Assembly (NCBI GenBank): GCA_022818135.1
Contig: JAFMSR010000012.1
Span: forward strand, 31,371,550-31,435,549
DNA length: 64,000 nt
Origin: Saxidomus purpurata
Lineage: Eukaryota; Mollusca; Bivalvia; Venerida; Veneridae
Direction of reading: 5' to 3'
The notes beneath the pieces were generated by a model, which was not told the origin of the DNA, ran no database searches, and worked only from the letters and a program-made list of their open reading frames with translations. Positions 1 through 13,788 of this stretch are shown here, in pieces. Within the stretch, counting starts at the first letter, position 1. The number at the start of each line of letters is the position of its first letter. Position numbers and translations under genes: made by a program.

Positions 1-3000
1 GGCGAAGTATTCACCTAAATTTAGGAATTAATGACTTTTATAGAAACTCACAATTTTTTCCACTTTTAATTTTCAGAGATGACACCTGACAACGAAATCT
101 AAATAAACTGATTCAAGTGGGTAATCTCTCTCCAATGAAATGCCGGTACGATAAAAAACAGCAGTGAAAATATTAATAATCTTGCAGCATCTTTTAAGGA
201 AATTGCTAATCACACAAAAAAAGTTTAATAAACTTTCAAAACCAACCTTCAAACAGCATGAAATCACTATGTCACTGAGAACCATCTCTTAGCAACAAAT
301 CAACTACCTGAGGAATTATCTGATTAAAGCTCCAACAAAAATCAACAGATTATTTTCCTTGTGACCATTTAAACACACCTGAGATAGAAAACAAGCAACG
401 CGGTCTTTTTCTCTCACGCCCTGTTCCGATACACTAACAACTGTCACAAAATCTGTCTGATACTTTCCTAGAGAGTCTATTCAGCAATAGGAATGTCCCC
501 TGAAGCTATTAGGTACTCTGTTAAAGTCACAATATTTCTTTTATTCGGTAAGACAAGTCATGCTTTATGTACCATGAAATACAATCTTTCGAGGCTTACA
601 TCTGACACGACTATAGAAACCGTGGGATGTTATTCCAAAAGTGAAGGCGATAATGTATCCAATAGGTAAATTTTAGGCAACCATGGAAATGGCTACTTTT
701 TTTCAAAAAGCAGAAAACTTAATAAAGTTATTAAAAGGGACATAAAAAGTCCTAAAACTGAATTTCTGAAAGTAAATTCTTATGAATAGAATAGAAGAAA
801 AAAAGTTAAATTTCTGATTTTAATAATTAAAACCTTAAAAAGTCTTTACCTGTGTAATAAACATTTTTATGGCCAAAAATGAAATGTGTTCAGTAAAAAC
901 TATTATGCATCTCAATCAAATGAACAGGTTTCCAAATATATTCATAAAAAGACACGCAGGAAGTTTATATTCAGTTTGTTATTTTACATTCCTTAGATCA
1001 AAAAGGCTTAATTGGCGACTGAAAGTCATCTATATGGTAGAATCATAACCATCAATTTAAGAACATTAAGTTGCTATTAGATGAAGGCAAGGATTGTAAA
1101 ACATGACTCGCCTCGGGCCATATCCATGTTGAGGAATCAGTAAATACACTGCCAAATTGTTCGTTTTATCAACGTCTTGTGAACTGAGGCATAGAAATAA
1201 CATCGGAATATAAAGTATACCTGATAGAGAGGTGACAGTCGCAACTTTCCCAAATATGGAAATTTGATACACTCATTTTGCATAACATGAGAAAAACAAT
1301 GTTTTATTAAACTAACCAACTGTAGAAATGTCTGAATTATTTTTTGTAGAAGTTTTACACGTGACGGGAAAATGGTATCATCTGACTACTACCTAAGTTG
1401 TAATTACTTTCAGAGTCAATTCAATTACATTAAATGTAAGTAAAGTGAATAAAAATCAGATGTATAATGTTGAAGCGAGCCGTAAAACAAATCTTACGCA
1501 TTCAAAAAGGGAGTAGTCTAAAACACTATGTTATACAACTGCGCGACAAGTTTATCTGTGAATCAATTTCTATCTGCTTTTAAGGTCTGATTTACATATG
1601 TGAAGTTTCTTCAGTTTTGTTTATCTTGCAGTAGATTTTAAACAATGCCAAGACGAAGTTTCCCACTAAAGGATCATGATTCATCTTCCACTTAAGACAT
1701 TTTAGCAGGAAGCAAACCCTTTCAGCCCATAAATTCCAATAATGCTTGAGTACCCCGGTAATTCTAAACAAACAAAATAATCTGTGAACAGTTCTTCAAC
1801 CGCGATATGGCCGCATCACCGTAGAACCAGACTATTTCATTGTGCGAAACCTATGAAATATAATCTGGCAACCATTCCTAATTGGGAAATTCTGCTCATA
1901 GTCAAGAGAAGCTTTTCATTTTTTTAATAAATACCTCTACTGCGCACCAGTCTAAATTTTGGCACTTTAATCTGTGTCACTAAGCGTCCCCCAGCTATTC
2001 ATTCTCGAATTAAATCCTCGGCCTTTTGTAAGCATGAATTATTCCACTCGAATTCCGGTAGGGCAGAAATACAATACATCTTTTGAAAAACAGAGACCAT
2101 TTATATTTGCACTGGTTAGATTTTAGAGTTTTACATTTCAAGCCTCAAAGACCATAGAGCTATCAAACTTAAATGTGGAATTTATGGTTGGAAAAAAGAA
2201 TGAAATATAATGTATAGTCATGAAACCAGTTTACAATTTCACTTAGAAAATTGATTGGGTACTGCATATAATTACTTTCTGATGGCTGGTTATGGAGATC
2301 AAAACTACCCATACTGTACTCATTGTAGAGATATTTGACCAACTTTGTAAAAAAGTAAAATATTTAAGCAAATATTACAACTGATTAAAATTCAAGTTTT
2401 GCATTTTGGTTTTAAAGCACTTTCAGTACCAAATTTGGTAAAAGTCAACAGAATAAGTTTCACACCAGAAGAGTCACTCTTGGTCTTTTTTCTAGCAATA
2501 ATGATGTTTACCATCAGAAAAGTGCTGACTTTGGCCAGGCTTACACCTACAATGTTTGGCGGAATGTCAGGTGCTTTTATCTGATGCACTCACTGTACAG
2601 TTTCTGTAGAGGGGACAGTATTACTCGGTCAGTTGAAATGGTTACTAACTTAGTTTCTTTCTTTCACTCAGTTTTATTTAAGAAAAGATCAGAGAAAAAT
2701 CTTGCATAAACAAAATACCACAAAAGAGACAAGCTTTTCTTTGATGAAGAGGTGTATAAAGGTCAACTCATCCCTGGAACACCATCATAAAAATGTTAAA
2801 CAACAAAGACCTGGCATTGCCGTGGGCATTTCAACACTGTCTTCTTCGGATAACAATACACTCCCAGGTCGGTTCTTAATCAATGACCAAATAAAGAATT
2901 ATTCTCGAAAAGTTTCATTGTCCGTGAAATACCTGGCCGCTCTGTAAATGTCATGCAAATTTCATTCATTCCGCAATCGCTATCTGTCAGTGTAAATCGT

Positions 3001-6000
3001 ATGCCATGACAGAGATTCCATTATGCTGTCACAAGGCGACAAGGATAAATAGTACCACAGTATCACTGCCAAAACTGCCGAGGCCCTGTGTCAAGTTTCA
3101 AGTTTTTATACTGACTGGATGCCTTCAAGGACCAGTAAAAACATCAAGAGCACCAAAAAAAGAATGCAGAGAGGCATATCTACAATCACCAAAAGCAACG
3201 AAACGCTAATGAGACCTTTAAAAAGTAACTACATTTGCAGAAATGTAATTAGAAACTGCAAGATTGTTTTTTTAAATATCCAAATCCCCAACATCAGGTT
3301 TAGTTTGCAGGAAGTAAAAATGGATGTCTGAACATCCTGAAATATGTCTGTTTTATCAGTTACAAAAATAAATGAAAAGAGACAAAACTTCAGGAACTGT
3401 GATAAAAATCTCCTATCACTGTAATCAATACCAGACCATAGACACCTTTCCATCTCCTCTGTCATGATTATAAAGTTGACAAGATCTAAGAGCTTGTACA
3501 AAGGCCCCCAGGTAGTATTGTGTCTCTGAATTTTATGGGAAAGGTAAACTTTTGGTAGGAGATGACAGAGGAAGATCTAAAAGTATTATAATGTGGAAGA
3601 ATAATTGTAAATGTCTAACACAAGTGCCTGGAGGCATTAGAATGGGGAAACAACCAAAAAAAATAGGTAGTTGTAAGATAGACTTATACACCTGGATTTC
3701 TTCAGGACTATTTCTAATGACAGTCATGTAACTTTTCCTAGAACAAAACACTTTTATTTTCGAAAGGGAATTTCACTGCACTTGTTTCCAAGAAATCTAA
3801 AATGCATACAAGTTTTTGTCTCGAGTGACAATTAAAATATGTGGTGTATGTTAAATCGGTAAAGAAGATCTTACTATTAGAACTAGAGTAAATAAATCGC
3901 CTGGTTGGGATTAGCAGACATTTTGCATTTGCATTTACATCAATGAACAAGAGAAAGAGCAAGCCAACTTCTACAACTTCTGAACAATTACCCAACATCT
4001 TTTTATTAACAGAGTTTTAAGTTACAATGTCTTGCACAGAAGTTAAGTATCAACTTTTTTAACATCCCTCTGCCATCCACAGAAAGCCCTCAACAGAAAG
4101 TGCAACCAAAATTCATCATTTCACATTTCAGCTTATTCTTCTAATAAATTTTTTATTGAAAGTAAAGAAATCATTTCAGTCACCTATCATATACACCTAT
4201 ATATCTAAGATACTAACTATCCTAAAAGTATTTCTTTAAAAACCAATTAGTGCTCCTTTACGTCATATCATTGCTACTGAATTATGATTGGCTCATTTTT
4301 GAAGACTGTTTTTTTTTTCTTAATGAAAGATAGGACTGGGATGGTCCATGAAACAGGATTTTAAAACATCTTTAATGTCATGTGATATATCATGTTTTAT
4401 ATGATTTTAAACATCATCGAGTATTTCAAGATGGTTGTATTATGCAGTTTCACGCTTTTTTTATCAATTACGAAATTTTGAACAATTAAAAGATGCAAAA
4501 AATATTCTCTACATTTATCTTATATTTTACATAATATTTGTTCAAAATTTCCAACTCGAAAATTAAAATGGCAAAATCATTATTGAAATAGCTTAAAGGC
4601 ACAAAGACAAGATCAGGGTTACATAAGAAACTATGCCATTAAGGAAACATTCTAGCCATGTCTACGTGGTAAAAGAAAAACCTAGCCTCAAACATGCCTT
4701 ATTTACCGTCTCAGGTAAACCCGTTTGATACACCTGTAATTAACTTTGCAGTGACAGGCACGACTATCGTGATGATCAATCAAAAACCTCTGTTCCATTC
4801 CACATCCACTATGTCACCACCTAAGATCTTGTGTATAAAGTTGCCTGGAGGGAAACTCTATTAATCTTTCGAACATTAAAGTGGCATGCCAAGTTTACCT
4901 GTAGAGTTCAGGTGCTTCATTACTCAGGTAGAGGACAGTCTCGTTAGATAGGTTATGGTAGCTGGTAGCGTTTATTATTCTTTTGGACTGGTTACCTGAA
5001 GATTTGTGTCCAGTCTGAAGGTGATGAAGAAGCCAAATATTGTTCACTTTGAGGAAGTGCTGATTTTAAATTCAGAGATAGCTTTGTCAACATTATGCAA
5101 GCTGGGCCCCATACATAATTATTTAGACATATTTTGAAAGATAAAAATCTTGAATGCCAAAGGCAATAGTGATGTTCCATCTAAATTGTTTGGAAATGAT
5201 CTGTCAATATTAAATCGTATGTCATTTGGTAATGGACAAAAAACTTACATTGCAAAATGATGGCAAAAAACACAGTTTTGGCGAAATAACTTTACAGTCT
5301 TGAAATACAAAAGGCCAAGCTATTGTCTGAATGATAAAAACATATAAGATGAATCAAGGAAACTGAAAATGTCAATAAGTCTTTATATTAAACATACAGC
5401 TATAAAAAGCAACAAATTGCAAAAGCTTAGAAATGTTCAGCGTAATAAAATGCACTTTGACAAAGAGTCATCAAATAAAATGAAGCAACAATTGAGTCCA
5501 AGGACTGAAATTTCCACTTTTGAATGCAGTCCTGCATAATCCATAATAGCCATCCACTTTTTAACTGGTAAATTTGCATTGACCATTCCTTCATAAAATC
5601 TTGCTTTACCAAATGTCCATTTCTTAGACATGCAGGACATTGCTGCATAAAATAATCAAAACACAATAGAACATAGATCTTCAAGTTGTTCATGACCAAA
5701 TTTATAACTTCAGCATGCACTACTTCACAACATATTTAAAATATCTAGCACCAACCTGTTCAAGAGACATCTTGAATTTGATGTATGCAAATTTTATGGT
5801 CTCGTACATCTATCTATCCAATTCTGAGTGTCAGTTCCCATACAAAGAATCACTAATGCATTCAAATGAAGGCACCTGAGGAATTAGGCACTCACAAAAT
5901 GTGTGACTTGAATAAATTATTCCTTAATTTAAATTATTCCACAGTTCCAATTTGAGACAAGGAGAGGATATGTTACTTCTACCTGTCTACATATGGTAAT

Positions 6001-6470
6001 GACCTGCTCTAACAGGTTTCTAAGTTTTATACCAAATTTTGGGTGAAAATTACAGGAAACTTATTGAGGAAATCAGCTGGCAATTAATTGATAATTATCT
6101 AGAATCAAAAGTCCTGTCAATTACCCAAGTCTTTAATTGAGAGCAGTAAAAGATTCCAGTACAATTATGACACATGATTTTAATTGATCACCTCAAAATT
6201 TCTTATCTTATTTTCATTTAATAGTCTAGATTTTATTTATAGATAGACAAGATGTTGCTTCCTTTAATATCAGCACTCTGGCATTTTTATCACAAAAATC
6301 AATCACATTGTGGTTTGAGAGAAAAACAATTTAGACATGTATAACTGCAGAAAAGAGAGGTAACATTAAACAGTTTGTTTCTTTAATGATTTTAAAATAC
6401 ATAATTTGATGAAAGTATATTTTGCATTTGAAGATTGTATATTATTAGATGTCATTTTATTTGATTTATT
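1..6470. other. Unique-looking AT-rich non-coding DNA
   Basis: I see no gene, RNA gene or recognisable mobile element here. Open frames are all below about 100 codons, lie on both strands and lack conserved motifs. The most exon-like stretch is 2392-2589, where both strands stay open for about 60 codons, but I recognise no family. The sequence has many A and T runs, as in intronic or intergenic DNA of an invertebrate. Confidence 0.6.
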
Positions 6471-6499
6471 TTAACATAACATAACATAACATAACATAT
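6471..6499. repeat. AACAT microsatellite
   Basis: About five perfect head-to-tail copies of the pentanucleotide AACAT, ending in 'ata'. Confidence 0.9.
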
Positions 6500-9400
6500 A
6501 GTTTATTCGACATTAAATTGTACATTTTCATAGTCAACTTTTATTTTGTCTTTATTATTCTTACAAACATCATTCCTTGTGGAACAATATTTATATTACT
6601 GTTCAGAAGGATTCATCTGAGTTATATATTCAAACTCCCTTATAAATCTGGTAAAACTTTACAATATAAGAGATTTCAGCATTTTCTCAAAGTTCTGAAA
6701 CAAATGTACTACATATGATATGGATGAGACTACAATAAAATTTACAACAACCTAGAATCCTGTTTTGCAATTATCTAATTTTCTTATTATTTCTGATGAA
6801 ATATCACACATAGTTTTCATTCTTGTGGAATCAACAGTTTCTTTACAAGTTTTGACACTTGTTCATAATTTTTTGACACTTGTTCATAAACCAAAGACCA
6901 ATACAGAGAAAACAGGTCTACAAGATATTTGTTGAAACATATTTGACAATACAATACAAGATCAGTCGTGTGAGCCCATATTTCCAAATTATTCTCAGTT
7001 ATTTTAATATATTATTTGTTATAAGAACTAAATATACATTCTTTTTAAAGAAAGCAATTGGATTATCAATGATAGGTTTTCAACTGCTGAACTAATTGGT
7101 AGAGAGAAATGCCACATGTTATAGAACTGATATTTATGATTCCAGAGCATATAAGGAAATAAAGTGATATAAATATTCGCTCGATGCCCTGGGAGGATGC
7201 CTTATATTTATGACTATTTTAGTGCTCTCTACAGCAATTATTAAGTGAATGACATGTCGTCGACAAGTTATGGCCAGCCGTTTTATAGGTCTAACAGGAA
7301 AGTACTGGACCAGTAATGGCATTTTTTGTACAAACAAGGTAGAGCAAACCCTCCCACAGTGCAAATTGTTGTAAAATGTCAATCAACTCTATCTACATGC
7401 TACTGTAATTGCTCAGTGTCTATTGTTTTTTACTGAAGTTAAACTACCTTATTTTGTTCCATCTGTTATAAGTAGACAATGAGGGTCTCAGCAAAAACTG
7501 ATGATTATAATTAAACCAAGTATAACTTCCTGTCCAAGCACTCCTTGAACAAGTTCATACAAATACATGGAAATGAAACAGAAGAAAGCAACATGTACTC
7601 AAATGGCAAAACAAGGAATTATTTTCCCCATTTCTTGGTACATGTAAGTGCATATTATATAAGCTATAATTTAAAGTCCCAGGATCTTATTGATTTAAAA
7701 AAAGAATAACTTACTGATAGGATAATGATAGAACCATGATCTATTTACTTTAAAACAGTTGACCAGAGTATACAAGCCATTTCTTCATGAAAAAGAGTTT
7801 ATAGAAAGCCTTTCTTATTTTGTGCAATATCATGAGGAAAAATACTGCGCTATATTTCTAACATGTGCATCAACTTAAAAAGCAAAGGTAAGAATGATTT
7901 TGGTAATAAAGATAATTTTTGCTGGTAAGTGAAAGACATCTTTCTTCGTAAAATAAGAGCTTCTCATAATTGTGATCCTAGGGCTAAATGCAAAAACACT
8001 TCCATAATGACTCATTTTTGGTCAAAGAAAGTAACAATGAGGCACAGAAGGAAAACAGATGAAAAATTTAAGGAAAGAATGAAAAAGATAATACTTAGAA
8101 TTAAGACAAATTGAGAAAAAAGGAAATAAAAGAGAAAAAAAACAAGTAACAATCACAACAACTTTATAAATCAAAGCAGCATGTATTTATACTGTTTTCA
8201 AAACTTTACAATTCCTTATACGATAAGTAAAATAAAATCAGTTACCTTAATATTTGCCATGCTGAACTAATTTTACAATCAAATGCAATTTGCCAAAAAC
8301 CAAGTCTTTAAAATCACTGATGCATCCTCATTCCCCACTAGTGTACAAGAATATGAAACTTTCATCTAAATGTACATAAGTCAATACTACCTGTCCATAA
8401 ATTGTCAAAACTGCTATAGAAAATTGCCACAAGCCATTTATAGACATACCTTCACATAAAAATCTCAAGTTATTCAATGTCAAAAGGTAATTTTCTGCAA
8501 TTCCACAAGCTTTTGGCTATATGTTGGCAGAGCATTCTATAGATTTACCTATCTGATTATCCGCCTGGATAATCCCAATGCAGTACTGCTTTATCCAATA
8601 CCCAAACCATATAAGGAACTACCTATATTTAGCACAGTTTTCCTGTTAACTTACCTGTCTCAAACTTATTTACACAGGTAGAACAAATTTTGGAACAGTT
8701 TAAGTCTGTAATTGGCATTCTTAGACAAGATTACCTACAAGCTTTATATGGGGTACAATAAATTTGGAACAAGTCTAACAATAAAGCTGCAAGTACCCCT
8801 GTGGCTAGAGTAGACTGGTTCTAAGAGTGTCATTCATTCCATTGTAAACACCTAAGCAAATATGTGAGAGATAAGGTTTTATGAGAAAGTTAAGATCTTC
8901 AGATCCTGCCTTCTAAAGGAAGAGACAAGTTTATTATGGTGAGAAGAGAATTTTGGCATAAATATTCCTTGGGAACTTCATTGTAAAACAAATAAAACAG
9001 TGTACATTGTAATATTATGGCTTCGTTTTTGAGGCATCAAGTCCTCAGAAATAAATCCATAGCCTTTTCTTTCTGTACCTCTGTAGATTGAACTAAATTC
9101 TAGGCTGTTTTTTTAATTTCTTTTTATGTAAACTTAATAAATACAATTATCTTTATTACTGAAAACTTCATTAACCAATAAGCCTGTTGTTTTTTTCTAA
9201 GTACATTCTAAGTAAGTGAATCATAGAAAAAAGATTAATTACAGCAAAATTAAGTCCTAGTCTACAGTCACACCTGTGTTAAACCAATGAGCCTTGTGAT
9301 ACAATAAATATATAAAACAGATGTTTATTGTAAGTTAACAAATAGTGGCTGTTATAAGTAGTTAGTGCCGTTCAATGCACGATACTTAGCAACAGTTACT

Positions 9401-11560
9401 GTAGCTTTACTAGAGAGTTTCACACTTTGCAAGACAGTTTCAATACCATTTCCTGGAAAAACCAGTACATGTTCAGAAAACACTATTAATACTTTTGTAA
9501 TCAGTGTGACCTCTGGTTAAATTAATGGCCTACAAGCTTGTAAGCTTTAGCAGTGTTTCGGCATGCTTAGATCATAATATGTTGTTCGCATTTCTTTTTT
9601 TTTATTTCTTCAACACTTCCTTAACTCTCATATACAAGACTGCACCTCACTGTACATCATCTACTCACACTGATTTATGAAATGGTCCTGCATCCTTCAA
9701 GTTATCGAGATGCGACTGTATCAAACCGAAAACAACAACATCATTGAAGTAAACAAGAAGTCATTTCAAAATTTTGTTTGTGACGAAATATTTCTGTAGT
9801 AGAATACTTGAAGCAGAACTACATGACACTGTGCACTTATAAAACATGACTAAAACCACAGAGTGATGATGTCAGTTAAATAATGTTATCCTATTAAATC
9901 ATGACCTTGCCAAGGAAGTGAAGAACACATAAACTTTGACCATTTACTTCTGGTTTCTGAAGATTTTCTAAACAAAAAATATGGTATACAAACGGGACTG
10001 AGTCATCCTTTTAACCATTTCTAGTAAGGTGTGAAAGTTTTCAAACTTCAATACACAAAGGTGCCACCACACCCCACCTTAAACAGTGTAGGTGCAAATA
10101 ATGGGTGAAACATCGCTTCCTTAATAAGGTATCAACGCTGGTGTTTCCTTAAAAGCCATTTTGAGTTTTTAAGCTCTCTGCAGTTAAAATCAATTACCGT
10201 AAACTACATTATTAGGTTTCATAGAAGTATCAAAACAACATACAAGAACTGATTTAATATTTAAACAGAGGATATGTAACTTAAGAACCTCTCAAACATT
10301 TTATACACTATCTGTTAACATCTTAAAACGTACCACATTACCAAAACACCTATTTCTCTAGACAATTAAAACATGCAACTTTTTTCATATAAATTAAAGC
10401 CCATTAAAAATTATCAATCATGAAGTCATGCCCATCTATTTGCAGTACTGCTACAGCCCTGCAAACAGTGCCCCATGCGTACATGTGACCATATATAAAC
10501 AAAATACTTGCCCAACAATCCATAATATCGTCACAAAACACATATCAACAGATGAAAGTTCGGAACAAGTTTGGAAATCAGATGAAAGTGTCTGATTTAT
10601 GTAAAAGCATCAATAAATAACTTTGAACTACAAGCCACGGAAACTACCGAAACTCAATGATACGTGACTTACTCCATACACATAAAAAAGTTCTTTTAAA
10701 CCGATTTAATATTGCATTTTATCAGAAAATCTTCCTACCTGTTATTTCAGATCTATCTAAAAGCCTGTCACATCTTTCACACTCTGTGATTTCATGAGAT
10801 TTTCAACAAAATGTATCCCCAAATCCGCCCTCTTATCTCTCTGTCCTTCCAAAATCTTGCTATTATTATCTGCAGATTTAATTCTACCCTAAAGAAATTT
10901 TCTACTTGTCTCTAGCTGAGTTCCCCATTCAAGCGTTGTCAAATCCAAACTACCTGATAATGCCTGGGGTTCCTTTACACAGGTAACTATCCAAAGACAG
11001 TTCTATTTTTAGAAACTTTAAACCAATTTACCTGTTAAATTCCATCTTTACTATCTACGCCTCAAAGCACATGGACTTGAAAAAAGTTCCTCAACAGGTA
11101 GAAAAGATAGACATTCCTTTTATATGATACCTGTGAATTCCACAAATTTAAATAAAATGTTGGCTTTTCTATCTTGAAATAAATCTTTAGGAAATAAATT
11201 AATTCATTTTAAGTTCTAGTACATAAAATCATGCATTAGCTGCAAACTGGCTGGTTCAAAAGTGCAGTAATTTGCATGTTTCTGATATGTAGTTTAAACA
11301 TCAATTCACAAAAAATGAAAGTTGATTTAAGAATTTATGCCATCTAAACCTTGTATGTATTGTGTAAAACAAAACTGTGAATCATAATTACAAGAATTAT
11401 TATGGACAGTTTGATTAAAACTTCCTTAATGGGCCCCACACCTGAGGGCGCCATTCTGCAGCAAATTTCCAAATAATTATGATTTAGCTAGAAATGAATA
11501 CCGATCTCTTAATTTATGGTTACTTATTTATTTACGCTCAACTGCGAAACAAGATTAAAC
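6500..11560. other. Non-coding AT-rich DNA with minor local duplications
   Basis: No gene seen. Minor structures are an 18 bp direct duplication (tttgacacttgttcataa at about 6851 and 6873), and a perfect 8 bp-stem hairpin at 8555-8574 (GATTATCC, loop GCCT, GGATAATC). Nothing else in these 5 kb stands out from background. Confidence 0.55.
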
Positions 11561-11574
11561 GTTCTCGGGACTCA

Positions 11575-11667
11575 CTTCTGATGGAATCAACCTCAAAGAG
11601 GAATTATCTGTGGCACTGGTGGGGATCAAACGCACTACCACTGCACCAAGGCAGCTCCACATACAGA
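11575..11667 (-). mobile_element. tRNA-derived SINE remnant, internally deleted
   Basis: Read on the minus strand, 11637-11648 gives TGGTGCAGTGG, which fits the RNA polymerase III A-box consensus. A B-box-like GTTTGATCCCC follows, but it lies too close for a whole tRNA, so the middle of the tRNA-like head appears deleted. The body follows toward lower coordinates. A decayed SINE is the best reading. It cannot be a working tRNA gene. Confidence 0.35.
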
Positions 11668-11790
11668 TCTATTAATAGCAATCAGTGCAGATCATGATCA
11701 GTGTAAAATGTTAAAATTTCCAGATTTTCTGTAATTTTGTCATCTGCAAATACCGTTTTATATTCTATCATTGGATAAGTGTATGTGTTT

Positions 11791-11837
11791 AGGTGGGGTG
11801 GGGGAGGGGGAGGGGGAGGGGCAGTGTGGGAGGAGGA
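11791..11837 (+). repeat. G-rich tract with quadruplex potential
   Basis: A run of at least five G blocks of four to five bases separated by single A or T bases (ggggt, gggggagggggaggggg type), followed by gtgtgggaggagg. This spacing fits the usual G-quadruplex pattern on the + strand. No gene or promoter lies next to it. Confidence 0.7.
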
Positions 11838-12888
11838 TCATAGATTATGCCCATTTTTGCTTTACACGCATTTCTCTTTTTGGCAAGTGACCAATTTTGG
11901 AACTAATTACATTTAACTGGCATCTCTATTTTCAATGCCATCCTAACAAAGGTGACCCAGAGGTAAATGTCCCCATTACCTGCCGAAAATTATTGACAAA
12001 ACTTGGGCTCTAAAGGTAGAAAATTTCCTCAAGTGTAAATTTTATGAGCTAGTCCATCTAATACAAGGTACCAGATGTAATTTATCAGAATTTTGTCCTA
12101 TATAAAATCACCTGAGGGTCAAAGTACCTGTATTCTACATGATCAAATCAGATCAGATTTCACTCTGACACTTGCAGTATCAAAGAACATTCAACCAGGT
12201 TTAATAACTGGGGGAAACCATGCATGGTGTATACCTATACTTTGGAGAAGAGAAATACTAAACTCTGCAAATCTGAATGAATGGGACCTGGGATGGGAGA
12301 ATTTTATAAGATTAAAACCTCAAGTTTCATTTTTTTGAGCATCATGTGTTATATACTACATATATGCCAGAACAAAAATATGAGGGGTGTGATAGCTGAA
12401 CAAGTGTTTAAAGGGTGTGTGGCATTCTTTTTAACAACCGGTAGTTCTTCAAGAAAAGGGTCATGATGGCCCCGTTATATTTGGCGCACATTTATGCAAC
12501 ACTGTAGATGTTACTCTTGGCACCTTTCATCGCAACGTCAATCTTGATGTACTTTCTGTATATTTGTTTATATTTGTGTCAGTTGTTGCAGTAGAGTCAT
12601 TGAAACCAGTGGAACTTTTAGTTTTGATGTCACTCCCGACATTTTGGTCCCGCAAGCCCGATACACAGCCATAACAGAGATACTTACTCAGTTACTCAAG
12701 AGCAAAAGACTAGGTTATCGCAGCAAAGACGAATTTGATTAAATTACAATTGCAGATGACTCGGGGTCAAGACGAATATTCTACATTCTTTAGAAGTTTA
12801 GAAATTTAAACAATAAAAGAAACCAAAAGGCGGGAGATCTCTGTGGTTCTATCATGCAATAGAAATTAAAAATGCTTCATGAATAGTC
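11838..12888. other. Non-coding, nothing recognised
   Basis: No gene or repeat recognised. Short open frames at 12093-12466 overlap in different frames and show no conserved motif. Confidence 0.5.
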
Positions 12889-12924
12889 TAATAATAATAA
12901 CAATGATAATAATAATAATAATAT
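12889..12924. repeat. AAT/ATAA microsatellite
   Basis: Imperfect AAT trinucleotide run interrupted once by 'aacaatg'. Confidence 0.9.
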
Positions 12925-13143
12925 TGTCTTTCTTTAAGGAGACTACACCTTAAAAGATATGAAATGTTTGTAGCCATAGTAACAACTGGCTTGTGAATTT
13001 TCCTCTGGCTATTTTGATGTTGTTTTTTTAATTAGATCAGATAATTTTATTTTATTTCAGTTGCCGAATAAATAAAATGAGTTTAAATTGTCAAGGTATA
13101 AATTGTTTGTTCACAGAGAAGCTGTGACCTGTCAATATAACAA

Positions 13144-13788
13144 AACAAGAGCTGTCCCTCATAAGTGACGATCGAATGCCACCAAAGTGGTGTCTCCTTT
13201 AAATTAACAGAGTTACAATCCAGACATGGACATGACTGTGCATATATACAAAATTCTTAAACCTCTGACTTCTAAGCGTGACCTTGACCTTCAAGTTAAG
13301 GATGCAGACTTGCACAGGACAAGTCATCTCCATGTGCTCAACAATTGTGCCATGTTATTTTAAAATACCTCCATGCATGACAGAGTTGTAACCATGTATA
13401 CAAGATTCCATGACCTTTAAACTCAAAGCGTGGCCTTAACATTTGAGGTAGGGTCCTGGGCCTTGCATACGACACACCGTCTTGCTGTGCTGATCATTTG
13501 TGCCAAGTTATTTTAAAATCCTTCACTGTATGACAGAGTTACAGTCTGGACACAGACTTGAGTATATATACAGGATTCCGTTACTTTTAACTCCAAGTGT
13601 GATCTTGACATTTGAGCTAGAGAAGTGGGTCTTGTACACAACACATTGTCTTCATGTGCTGAACACTTGTGCCATGTTATATGAAAACCCCTTCATGCAT
13701 GACAAAGGGACAGCCTGGACATGATTATATGGGAAGGACACACAGAGGGACGGTGCGATTTTAATATGCCCATCTTCCGGGGCAAAAA
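13144..13788 (+). mobile_element. Non-autonomous core-repeat element, TGACCTTGACC family
   Basis: The 5' end is aacaagagctgtccctca. Three diverged core units of about 150-170 bp follow. Each has a 'tgtgaccttgac'-like part, a 'ttgtgccatgttatttt'-like part and a 'catgcatgacagagtta' part. The 3' end has a short acacagaggga simple stretch and then a small hairpin (atatgccc/ggggcaaaaa). No protein is encoded. The same family makes the large array at 41-42 kb and a copy at 60.1 kb. Tandem cores, then simple repeat, then 3' hairpin resembles the bivalve 'pearl' or Helentron-associated (HINE) elements. That assignment is inference from architecture. Confidence 0.6.

Noticed and set aside
2392..2589. 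Exon-like stretch open on both strands
   Set aside because: About 60 codons on each strand with no recognised domain. It may be a repeat fragment but I cannot support coding.
13144..13788. Tandem nuclear-receptor sites as a host enhancer
   Set aside because: The motif is part of a mobile repeat unit here, so an enhancer role cannot be inferred from this copy alone. It is reported only as a property of the family.
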